From positions 25,729 to 31,776 of the forward strand of contig JAGRLX010000063.1 in assembly GCA_020441605.1 (NCBI GenBank): DNA of 6,048 bases, read 5' to 3'. Each line of letters opens with the position of its first letter. The stretch's first letter is position 1. The notes beneath the pieces are model-generated. The model had not been told where the DNA came from. It searched no databases and saw only the letters and a program-made list of their open reading frames with translations. This document shows, in pieces, positions 1 through 5,745 of the stretch. A program made the translations under genes and the position numbers. The stretch comes from Alphaproteobacteria bacterium (GTDB lineage: Bacteria; Pseudomonadota; Alphaproteobacteria; Rhizobiales; Aestuariivirgaceae).

Positions 1-622
1 GCCCTATGTCTATCCGTGGCCGCAACGCCCGGCCGGCCTCATCGAGACTGCCTTCGGCGAATTGGCCAAGCGCTGGAAACCGATCCTCGATGCCTACGAC
101 GACGTGGGCGTCGACGTCGGCTACGAGATCCATCCCGGCGAAGACATTTTCGATGGTGCCAGCTTCGAACTGTTCCTCGATGCGCTCAACGGTCACAAGC
201 GCTGCCAGATCAACTATGATCCATCGCATTTCGTGCTGATGCATCTGGATTACCTGGCCTTCATCGACATCTATCACGAGCGCATCTGCGCCTTCCACGT
301 GAAGGACGCCGAACTCAATCCGGATGGCCGCCAGGGCGTCTATTCAGGTTATCAGTCCTGGGTCAATCGCGCCGGCCGCTTCCGCTCGCTGGGTGATGGA
401 CAGGTGGATTTCGCCGCAATTTTCTCCAAGCTTGCAGCCCACAATTACGATTCATGGGCCGTGCTCGAATGGGAGTGCTGCCTGAAGCATCCTGAACAGG
501 GTGCTGCCGAGGGCGCGCCTTTCATCGCCGATCACATCATCCGCGTCACCGAAAAGGCCTTCGACGATTTTGCCGGCGGCAAGACCGACGACGCGAAAAT
601 CAAGCGCATGCTCGGTTTGTGA
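1..622 (+). CDS. Sugar phosphate isomerase/epimerase, TIM-barrel family (5' partial)
   Basis: This is the C-terminal part of a xylose-isomerase-like TIM-barrel protein; its reading frame is open from base 2 and its start lies left of the window. Such cytoplasmic enzymes interconvert or dehydrate keto-sugars or polyol derivatives using a divalent metal. The visible 206 residues hold the usual metal-ligand stretches: YEIHPGED (122-145), NYDPSH (212-229), FHVKDAE (293-313) and LEWE (464-475). The likely ligands are the Glu of YEI, the Asp or His of YDPSH, the His of HVKD and a Glu of LEWE. The family usually has about 270-350 residues, so roughly a third is missing. The stop codon TGA (620-622) overlaps the ribosome binding site of the oxidoreductase that follows, which indicates one operon. 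Isomerase plus Gfo/Idh/MocA pairs are common in inositol and sugar catabolic operons. The exact substrate cannot be read from the sequence. Confidence 0.88.
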   Translation, partial: PYVYPWPQRPAGLIETAFGELAKRWKPILDAYDDVGVDVGYEIHPGEDIFDGASFELFLDALNGHKRCQINYDPSHFVLMHLDYLAFIDIYHERICAFHVKDAELNPDGRQGVYSGYQSWVNRAGRFRSLGDGQVDFAAIFSKLAAHNYDSWAVLEWECCLKHPEQGAAEGAPFIADHIIRVTEKAFDDFAGGKTDDAKIKRMLGL

Positions 623-627
623 GGAGG
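621..627 (+). promoter_or_regulatory. Ribosome binding site overlapping upstream stop codon
   Basis: GAGGAGG lies 5 bases before the ATG at 633 and shares its first two bases with the TGA of the preceding isomerase gene. It fixes the oxidoreductase start at 633, and it implies translational coupling of the two genes. Confidence 0.85.
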
Positions 628-632
628 CTGCA

Positions 633-1802
633 ATGGTTTCAGGAACCCGCGAAAGGAATACCGGACGAATTCGGCTCGGCATGGTGGGTGGCGGCCAGGG
701 GGCTTTCATCGGTGCCGTGCACCGCCTCGCTGCACGTATGGATGACCACTATGACTTCGTCGCCGGTGCTCTCTCCGCTGACCCGAAGAAGGCCCGGGCT
801 TCGGGTGAAGAACTGGGGCTGGCGGCCGACCGCATCTATTCGAGCTACGAGGAAATGGCCGCTGCGGAAGCGGTGCGGCCCGATGGCATTGAGGCCGTGG
901 CCATTGTCACACCCAACCATGTGCATGTGCCAGCTGCCACGGCCTTCATCAAGGCAGGCATTCATGTCATATGCGACAAGCCGCTGGCGCTCAGCCTCAA
1001 GGAGGCCAGGTCGCTCGAGAGGCTCCTGTCCAGGCGGAAGGACGTCATCTTCGCCCTTACCCACAATTACTCGGGCTATCCGATGATCCGGCAGGCCAAG
1101 GCCATGGTGGCTGCCGGCGATCTGGGTGACATCCGCGTCGTGCAGGGCGAATACCCGCAGGACTGGCTGACGACGGCGCTTGAGAAGACCGGCCAGAAGC
1201 AGGCGGGCTGGCGGACCGATCCCAAGCGGTCCGGTGCCGGCGGCTGCGTGGGCGATATCGGCACCCATACCTATCAGTTGCTGTGCAATGTCTCGGCTCT
1301 TGCCGGCGACGAAGTGTCGGCCGATCTCACCTCCTTCGTGAAGGGGCGCAAGCTGGATGACAATGCCCATGTCATGTTGCGGTTCAAGGACGGCGCGAAA
1401 GGCATGATCTGGGCGAGCCAGGTGGCGCCCGGCAACGAGAATGCGCTCAAGATCCGAATCTACGGCACCAAGGGCGGGCTCGAATGGAGCCAGGAGGACC
1501 CGAATTACCTGTGGTTCACTCCCTTTGGCGAACCCAAACGGCTGATCACCCGTGGCGGTGCGGGTTCGAATGCCGCCGCGGGCCGGGTAACGCGCGTTCC
1601 TCCGGGGCATCCGGAAGGCTATCTCGAGGGATTCGCGAACGTCTATTCGGAGGTCGCGCGGGCCATCAAGGCCAGGCGCGAAGGCCGGAAGCCGGACAAG
1701 GACGTGGCTTTCCCCGGCATTGCCGATGGGGTTGCCGGCATGGCCTTCATCGAAGCCTGCGTGAAGTCGTCAGCCAGAAATGGCCGATGGACCAAGCTCT
1801 GA
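633..1802 (+). CDS. Gfo/Idh/MocA family NAD(P)-dependent oxidoreductase
   Basis: This 389-residue cytoplasmic enzyme probably oxidises or reduces a sugar, a polyol or a keto-derivative of one. The N-terminal Rossmann fold carries the dinucleotide loop LGMVGGGQGAFIG at residues 15-27. The family's E-K-P motif appears as C114-D115-K116-P117, so Asp replaces the usual Glu but the catalytic Lys is kept. The C-terminal domain has GDIGTH with D208 and H212, which with K116 form the classic catalytic set. The C-terminal PPGHPEGYLEGFANVY stretch is typical of a broad MocA/IolG-like branch. The length is within the family's usual 330-400. The start at 633 is chosen for its strong GAGGAGG; in-frame upstream starts would overlap the isomerase gene. 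It is coupled to that gene, so the pair probably acts on successive intermediates of one pathway. An inositol route is possible but unproven. The stop codon directly abuts the stop of the opposing gene. Confidence 0.93.
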   Translation: MVSGTRERNTGRIRLGMVGGGQGAFIGAVHRLAARMDDHYDFVAGALSADPKKARASGEELGLAADRIYSSYEEMAAAEAVRPDGIEAVAIVTPNHVHVPAATAFIKAGIHVICDKPLALSLKEARSLERLLSRRKDVIFALTHNYSGYPMIRQAKAMVAAGDLGDIRVVQGEYPQDWLTTALEKTGQKQAGWRTDPKRSGAGGCVGDIGTHTYQLLCNVSALAGDEVSADLTSFVKGRKLDDNAHVMLRFKDGAKGMIWASQVAPGNENALKIRIYGTKGGLEWSQEDPNYLWFTPFGEPKRLITRGGAGSNAAAGRVTRVPPGHPEGYLEGFANVYSEVARAIKARREGRKPDKDVAFPGIADGVAGMAFIEACVKSSARNGRWTKL

Positions 1803-1805
1803 TCA
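1800..1805. other. Palindromic double stop TGATCA at convergent gene ends
   Basis: The six-base palindrome reads TGA on both strands. It ends the oxidoreductase on the plus strand (1800-1802) and the DUF3422 gene on the minus strand (1803-1805). No intergenic base separates the two convergent genes, and no hairpin plus T-run was seen at the junction. Any terminator must lie inside the opposing coding sequence. Confidence 0.9.
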
Positions 1806-3074
1806 GCGGGGATCCTGCGCGGCGCGGTGAAGCCGGCGGCGCAGGCGCCTCACCCCCAGCCAGACCACCGCGACGACCAGCGGAATTGCAGCGAGACTTG
1901 TCAGCTTGGAGTCGATCCACGGCAGATAGGATGCGATCCCCTCGATCAGCTTGGTGACGATTCCGATCAGGTAATAGCTGATCGCGACGACCGAAAGGCC
2001 TTCGACCGTCTCCTGCAACATCAGCTGGAGCTGGGCGCGCCTGTCCATCGACGCCAGAAGCTTCTGGTTCTGACCTTCGAGGGCGATATCCACCCGGGTG
2101 CGCAACAGGTTGCTCGCCCGCTCGCAGCGCTGAGCCAGACTGGCAATGCGGTCTGACGTGGCCGAACAGGTTGCCATGGCCGGACCGAAGCGCCGGTCCA
2201 GGAAGACCCCCAGGCGCTGGAAGTTCAACATCCGCTCCTCGCCCAGCTCGGCAATTCGTTTCGATACCAGCGCCGCATAGGCCCTCGCTGCGGCAAAGCG
2301 ATAGCTGCTCCGGTTCGATATCTCCTCCACATCGCGGGCGATCCGGCTCAGTCGGGTCATCAGGTCCTTGTCATCGGCACCGTTATCATCCGCCATCATG
2401 GCGGATACCGTGTCGGTCAGGGATATCTCGAGAGGAGCAAGTTCATCTTGCAGGCGGCGGGCCATCGGCAAGGCCAGCAGGGCCATCATGCGATAGGTCT
2501 CGATCTCATGCAGGCGGCGAACGACCCGGCCCAGGCGCATGGGAGAAAGGCCGCCATCGTGCACCAGCATGCGGGTGTAGCCATCCTTGCCGATACGGAA
2601 ATCAGTCCACACGCTGGCGAGCCCGGTGCTGACCAGGGAGCCGGCAAGATCGTCGTGACCGAAATAGGAGCGCAAGTCCTCGGTCCCGGGGCGCGGCGCC
2701 GACATTTCGCGGATATGGGTGTGGATGGCCACGAGCCGCTTCCCGGGCAGGCCATCAACCCATCCGAGCGGCAACAGGGTGATGGCCTCACTGCCGCCGC
2801 CGCCGTGGGCCACGACGGCGATACGGTAGAATTCGCCATGGCGTTCGAATTTCACCAGCCCACCGTCGATCACGCAGGAATGATGAGCCACCTTGCCAGC
2901 AGGCGGCATGACGCCCAGCGCATCGCACAGGCGTTTCACATGCGCCACGGGATCATCCGCGTCCCCGGCGACCGTGAAGGCAAGATGGGTGACACGTGCC
3001 GGTGCGCTCACCGGTTGCCCGGGCCGACCGTGCAATTCATCGTTCAGCAGAAGCCGCAGTTCATGGTCTTGCAT
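1803..3074 (-). CDS. DUF3422 family protein with two C-terminal membrane segments
   Basis: This 423-residue protein belongs to the uncharacterised DUF3422 family, which is common in proteobacteria. I recognise the N-terminal NDELHGRP (residues 11-18, family pattern N-E-L-H-A-R-P), the central SNRSSYRFAAARAYAALV and the LGVFLDRRFGPAMATC stretch. A long helical, probably coiled-coil region follows, including RASNLLRTRVDIALEGQNQ. Two hydrophobic segments, about residues 357-375 and 391-408, end the protein before a very basic tail (RRLRRRLHR). This suggests a large soluble N-terminal domain anchored to the inner membrane by a hairpin; the orientation is inferred only from the basic tail, which should stay in the cytoplasm. 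The start at 3074 is preferred because GAGGAG lies just upstream. An ATG at 3122 would add 16 residues but has no visible ribosome binding site and would overlap a possible longer form of the divergent gene. The function is unknown. Confidence 0.9.
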   Translation of the reverse strand: MQDHELRLLLNDELHGRPGQPVSAPARVTHLAFTVAGDADDPVAHVKRLCDALGVMPPAGKVAHHSCVIDGGLVKFERHGEFYRIAVVAHGGGGSEAITLLPLGWVDGLPGKRLVAIHTHIREMSAPRPGTEDLRSYFGHDDLAGSLVSTGLASVWTDFRIGKDGYTRMLVHDGGLSPMRLGRVVRRLHEIETYRMMALLALPMARRLQDELAPLEISLTDTVSAMMADDNGADDKDLMTRLSRIARDVEEISNRSSYRFAAARAYAALVSKRIAELGEERMLNFQRLGVFLDRRFGPAMATCSATSDRIASLAQRCERASNLLRTRVDIALEGQNQKLLASMDRRAQLQLMLQETVEGLSVVAISYYLIGIVTKLIEGIASYLPWIDSKLTSLAAIPLVVAVVWLGVRRLRRRLHRAAQDPR

Positions 3075-3177
3075 ATCGTCTCCTCGCAGCCGGTCGTAAC
3101 TGGCAAGAGCCACGATGACCATGCGGCGCGTTAGCTTGTCTCTTTGCAGTGCACCACCGCTCCTTTATGCTTTGGCC
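3075..3177. promoter_or_regulatory. Divergent intergenic region, putative promoters
   Basis: About 103 bases separate the preferred starts of the DUF3422 gene (minus) and the PhyH dioxygenase gene (plus). On the plus strand, TTGCAG (3144-3149) and TATGCT (3166-3171) lie 16 bases apart and could form a weak -35/-10 pair. The -10 would put transcription start close to base 3178, the A of the dioxygenase ATG. No convincing promoter was found for the minus strand. A short dyad, TGGC-AAGA-GCCA (3101-3112), and TCGT/ACGA arms (3094-3097, 3112-3115) lie here. They could be part of an operator for the BetI-like regulator, but their centres differ and the evidence is thin. Confidence 0.35.
3079..3086 (-). 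promoter_or_regulatory. Ribosome binding site of the DUF3422 gene
   Basis: Read on the minus strand, the sequence before the ATG at 3074 is GCGAGGAGACGAT. The AGGAG core sits about 7 bases from the start codon. It decides between this start and the ATG at 3122, which has only GC-rich sequence without an SD-like element in front. Confidence 0.8.
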
Positions 3178-4203
3178 ATGAAATTCACGGACATGCTCAA
3201 ATATCCGCTCTGGACCGTGGCGCTCGCTTCGGGAGCCAAGTCCTTCCGCGACAACAAGATTATCGGCTCTCCTGCACTGAACCGCATGGGACTCCACGTG
3301 GCGCGGATCTCGCTCGCACACAAGCTTGCCTGGTCGCGCCGCCGGAAGCTGGCCCATCTTGTGAGCGACGCAGATCGCAATGCCTTTGATCGCGATGGCT
3401 TCGTCGCCAAACGCAATTTCCTCGATTCCGAGGCATTCTCGGCTTTGAGGGATGAGGCCCTGGCGTTCCGCGGCCCGGCGCGGGAAATGATCCAGGGCGA
3501 TACGATCACGCGGCGCATCGCGCTCGACGGTCCAGCACTCTCCGCAATGCCACGAGTCGCCGCCCTGCTCCGCAGGCCCGACTGGCGTGGTCTCATGCGC
3601 TATGTTGGCTCCTTCGACCAGGAACCGCTCTATTACATCCAGACCATTCTGTCGCATGTGAAGGAGGGAGCGCCCGATCCGCAGACCAATTTTCACGCCG
3701 ACACCTTCCATCCCAGCGTCAAGGCCTGGTTCTTTCTCACCGACGTCACCGAGGACGAAGGGCCGTTTTGCTATGTTCCCGGATCGCATCGTCTGACGCC
3801 CGAGCGGCTTGCCTGGGAGCGGGACATGAGCCTCGCTGCCGCGCAGCAGGCCGATAGTTATTCGGCACGCGGTTCGTTCCGGGCGAGCGCGGCAGACATG
3901 GCCCGGATGAAACTGCCGGAACCCGTGGCCTTCGCCGTACCGGGCAATACCCTGGTGGTCGGTGATACGGTGGGGTTTCATGCCCGGGGTCTCAGCGCCC
4001 GCCCATCGCGGCGGGTGGAAATCTGGGCCTATGGCCGGCGCAATCCATTCTTGCCCTGGACCGGCCTTGATCCCCTCAGCCTGCCAATCCTCGCCGAAGC
4101 TCGAGTGCCGGCCATGTGGCGGGCGCTGGACTTTGGCCAGCGACTGGGCATCGCGCGCAATTCCTGGGTTGACAAGGGCCTGAAGCGCCCACTCGATGAC
4201 TAG
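3178..4203 (+). CDS. Phytanoyl-CoA dioxygenase (PhyH) family Fe(II)/2-oxoglutarate oxygenase
   Basis: This 341-residue protein is a probable non-heme Fe(II), 2-oxoglutarate-dependent hydroxylase of the double-stranded beta-helix fold. The iron triad is visible: H173 and D175 in NFHADTFHPS, and H268 in GDTVGFHARG. R278 or R279, 10-11 residues after the distal His, probably binds the 2-oxoglutarate carboxylate. TDVTEDEGPFCYVPGSHR is the typical PhyH core strand and loop. An N-terminal extension of about 60 residues (MKFTDMLKYPLW, basic and mostly helical) precedes the conserved FDRDGFV entry. The ATG at 3178 is preferred. An ATG at 3115 would add 21 residues and run into the divergent gene's upstream region. 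No good ribosome binding site precedes either, so a leaderless transcript is possible. It is the first gene of a unit with a PMT-like methyltransferase and a BetI-like regulator. The substrate is unknown; a small methylated amine or phospho-compound is an inference from context. Confidence 0.88.
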   Translation: MKFTDMLKYPLWTVALASGAKSFRDNKIIGSPALNRMGLHVARISLAHKLAWSRRRKLAHLVSDADRNAFDRDGFVAKRNFLDSEAFSALRDEALAFRGPAREMIQGDTITRRIALDGPALSAMPRVAALLRRPDWRGLMRYVGSFDQEPLYYIQTILSHVKEGAPDPQTNFHADTFHPSVKAWFFLTDVTEDEGPFCYVPGSHRLTPERLAWERDMSLAAAQQADSYSARGSFRASAADMARMKLPEPVAFAVPGNTLVVGDTVGFHARGLSARPSRRVEIWAYGRRNPFLPWTGLDPLSLPILAEARVPAMWRALDFGQRLGIARNSWVDKGLKRPLDD

Positions 4204-4206
4204 GAG
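4202..4206 (+). promoter_or_regulatory. Ribosome binding site of the methyltransferase
   Basis: AGGAG begins inside the TAG stop codon of the dioxygenase gene (4201-4203). It lies 8 bases before ATG 4215 and 5 before an in-frame TTG at 4212. ATG is the likelier start; either choice changes the protein by one residue. Confidence 0.75.
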
Positions 4207-4214
4207 AACCGTTG

Positions 4215-5006
4215 ATGGCACATGACGTCGAAGGCGAACTCTACAGCAGCAAGCTGATCCGCATGCTGGAGATCGTGTGGGGCGATGGCTATCTGTCGCC
4301 GGGCGGTCCTGACGAAGTGGACCGGGTTCTGGCGGGCCTGCCGATGGCTGGCGCGTCGGTTCTCGATATCGGATGCGGTGCCGGTGGACTCGACATTCAC
4401 CTGGTGCAGAAGCATCGGGCAGGCTTTGTTACCGCGATCGACGTCGAAGACACGGTGCTTGCGGCGGCGCGATCGAAAATCACAGCGGCGGGACTCGGCC
4501 ATCAAATCGGTTTCGCCAAGGTGTCGCCTGGTCCGCTGCCTTTCCCGCCCGCCTGCTTCGACATCGTTTTCAGCAAGGACGCGATCGTTCACATCTCTGA
4601 CAAAGACTCGCTCGCCCGCGAGGTTCACCGGGTACTCCGGCCCGGCGGCTGGTTTGCGGCCTCGGATTGGCTGATCGGCCATGACGGAGAGCCCAGTCCG
4701 GCCATGGCGGCCTATATCGCGGCCGAAGGACTCGACTTCGGCATGGCATCTCCGGCGCGCTATCGCGCGGCTCTCGAAGGCGCCGGCTTCGTGGATATCG
4801 CAATCACCAACCGCAACGAGTGGTATCGCCAGCAGGCCCGGCGTGAAGTCGCGGCGATGAAGGGCCCGCTCTATGCGGCTGCCGCCGCCGAACTCGGGCA
4901 GGATTTCGTCGACCACAACATTGCAATCTGGGAACGCATGTTGACGGTGCTGGACAGCGGGGAGCATTGTCCCACCCACATCAGGGCCAGGAGGCCAGCC
5001 GAATGA
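4215..5006 (+). CDS. Class I SAM methyltransferase, phosphoethanolamine N-methyltransferase-like
   Basis: This 263-residue cytoplasmic enzyme probably N-methylates a small amine such as phosphoethanolamine. SAM-binding motif I is VLDIGCGAGG (residues 49-58), the ribose-binding acid is D76 in AIDVED, and the post-core LRPGG is at 141-145. The resemblance to the PMT family, recalled from Plasmodium and plant sequences, runs the whole length. WGDGYLSPGG (22-31) matches the FGENYISSGG segment. FSKDAIVHI matches YSRDAILHL. PSPAMAAYI (160-168) and the C-terminal SGE match plant enzymes. By alignment, Y10 equals Plasmodium Tyr19, and D122 and H126 equal Asp128 and His132, residues of its active site; Tyr27 is replaced by L18. 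This is unlike the lipid-modifying PmtA of rhizobia. The gene is 11 bases after the dioxygenase gene and overlaps the regulator by ATGA. Glycine- or sarcosine-type methyltransferase activity is an alternative. Confidence 0.85.
   Translation: MAHDVEGELYSSKLIRMLEIVWGDGYLSPGGPDEVDRVLAGLPMAGASVLDIGCGAGGLDIHLVQKHRAGFVTAIDVEDTVLAAARSKITAAGLGHQIGFAKVSPGPLPFPPACFDIVFSKDAIVHISDKDSLAREVHRVLRPGGWFAASDWLIGHDGEPSPAMAAYIAAEGLDFGMASPARYRAALEGAGFVDIAITNRNEWYRQQARREVAAMKGPLYAAAAAELGQDFVDHNIAIWERMLTVLDSGEHCPTHIRARRPAE
4989..4994 (+). promoter_or_regulatory. Ribosome binding site of the BetI-like regulator
   Basis: AGGAGG lies within the last codons of the methyltransferase gene, 8 bases before the ATG at 5003. 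It supports this start over an upstream in-frame TTG at 4967. Confidence 0.82.
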
Positions 5007-5650
5007 CTGGGGAACCGGTGGAAACCTCAACCGGTCGAAAAGCTTCTAAGGAGGTGCGAAAGCATCAGCTTATCAAAGCCACGATCAGTGTTCTGGCCCG
5101 CAAGGGCTATGCCGCCTTGACGGTGGCGGACGTGGCCAAGGTGGCGAAGCTTTCCACCGGAATCATCATCTTCCATTTCGCCAGCAAGGATGAGCTTCTG
5201 GCATCCGTGCTGCGTTTTCTCGCCGAGGAATACCATCAGAACTGGAAACGTGCAGTGGCCGCAGCTGGCGAGGCTCCTGAGGCGCGGCTCGCGGCCCTTA
5301 CCCTTTCGGACTTTGACGAGAAGGTGTACACGCCCGAAAAGCTTGCCGCTTGGATCGCCTTCTGGGGAGAGACCCAGGGCAGGCCGGTCTATGACCAGAT
5401 CTGTGCCAGCTATGACGCAGAACGACAGTCCACCAATCTGGCCTGCTGCAAGGCCTTGATTTCCTCGGGCAATTACACCCTGGACCCCTATCTCACCATG
5501 CAGGCTCTGGAATGCCTGTGCGATGGCCTGTGGCTTGGGGTCGCGGCCGCCGGGAGTGGCGTGAGCGGGCGGGTGACCGCCGACGACGCCGCCCGGATCA
5601 TGAGGGCCTCGCTGGCAGCCTTCTTCCCCCGCCATTTCAAATCAGATTAA
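5003..5650 (+). CDS. TetR family transcriptional regulator, BetI-like
   Basis: This 215-residue regulator has an N-terminal TetR helix-turn-helix at about residues 40-59 (LTVADVAKVAKLSTGIIIFHF) followed by SKDELL. Its ligand domain matches E. coli BetI, the choline-responsive repressor of betaine synthesis, at several points: FDE (104-106), AWIAFW (116-121), a following R...NL, and DGLWL (174-178) with an AAAGSG stretch. BetI's own recognition region reads STGIISHYF, close to STGIIIFHF here. E. coli BetI has 195 residues; about 12-15 extra polar residues precede the conserved part here. The ATG overlaps the methyltransferase stop as ATGA, so the two are co-translated. No betA or betB gene lies beside it in this window, so its target is more likely its own operon. 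It probably represses that operon until a choline-like ligand binds. Family assignment is firm; the ligand is inferred. Confidence 0.87.
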   Translation: MTGEPVETSTGRKASKEVRKHQLIKATISVLARKGYAALTVADVAKVAKLSTGIIIFHFASKDELLASVLRFLAEEYHQNWKRAVAAAGEAPEARLAALTLSDFDEKVYTPEKLAAWIAFWGETQGRPVYDQICASYDAERQSTNLACCKALISSGNYTLDPYLTMQALECLCDGLWLGVAAAGSGVSGRVTADDAARIMRASLAAFFPRHFKSD

Positions 5651-5652
5651 CT

Positions 5653-5674
5653 TGAGGGGCGCACCTCAGATTTC
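5653..5674 (+). terminator. Possible weak terminator after the regulator gene
   Basis: TGAGG (5653-5657) and CCTCA (5664-5668) can form a 5-bp hairpin with a 6-base loop (GGCGCA), followed by GATTTCCCC. It starts 2 bases after the TAA of the regulator. The stem is short and the T-run has only three bases, so this is a weak candidate. Confidence 0.3.
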
Positions 5675-5677
5675 CCC

Positions 5678-5705
5678 TTCCGCTATGCCACAGAAGAGCT
5701 ATAAG
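5678..5705 (+). promoter_or_regulatory. Putative promoter of the GAPDH gene
   Basis: TATAAG (5700-5705) matches five of six bases of the -10 consensus and lies about 40 bases before the GAPDH ATG. The -35 region is poor: TTCCGC (5678-5683), 16 bases upstream, matches only the first two bases of TTGACA. The position, between a likely operon end and a housekeeping gene, fits a separate promoter. Confidence 0.45.
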
Positions 5706-5745
5706 AGCGCCCGAAAAGGCTGATCATCACCCACTGGAGGTCCAC

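Noticed and set aside
6..239. Short ATG-initiated frame at the left edge
   Set aside because: It is out of frame with the isomerase, which is continuous from base 2 and carries conserved metal-ligand motifs in the same stretch.
639..1610. Long open frame on the minus strand inside the oxidoreductase gene (323 codons)
   Set aside because: It lies entirely antisense to a well-supported gene, shows no recognisable domain, and is the kind of frame that high G+C at third positions creates.
3094..3115. TCGT...ACGA and TGGC...GCCA inverted repeats as an operator for the BetI-like regulator
   Set aside because: The two dyads have different centres and short 4-base arms, which is common by chance. 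It does not resemble the E. coli BetI operator as I recall it, so I did not list it as a separate site.
2448..3134. Plus-strand open frame opposite the 5' half of the DUF3422 gene (228 codons)
   Set aside because: Its His/Gln/Gly-rich translation lacks any domain, while the minus strand encodes recognisable DUF3422 motifs with a good ribosome binding site.
3136..3171. TTGTCT at 3136 as the -35 partner of TATGCT at 3166
   Set aside because: The spacer would be 24 bases, too long for a normal sigma-70-type promoter.
3061..4221. Long open frame on the minus strand across the PhyH gene (386 codons)
   Set aside because: Its translation is rich in Arg, Gly and His with no family signature, and it mirrors the codon pattern of the PhyH gene. 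The plus-strand protein has the full iron-binding triad.
4200..5030. Long open frame on the minus strand opposite the methyltransferase (276 codons)
   Set aside because: It shows no motif and overlaps a gene with clear SAM-binding and PMT motifs, so it is a compositional shadow.
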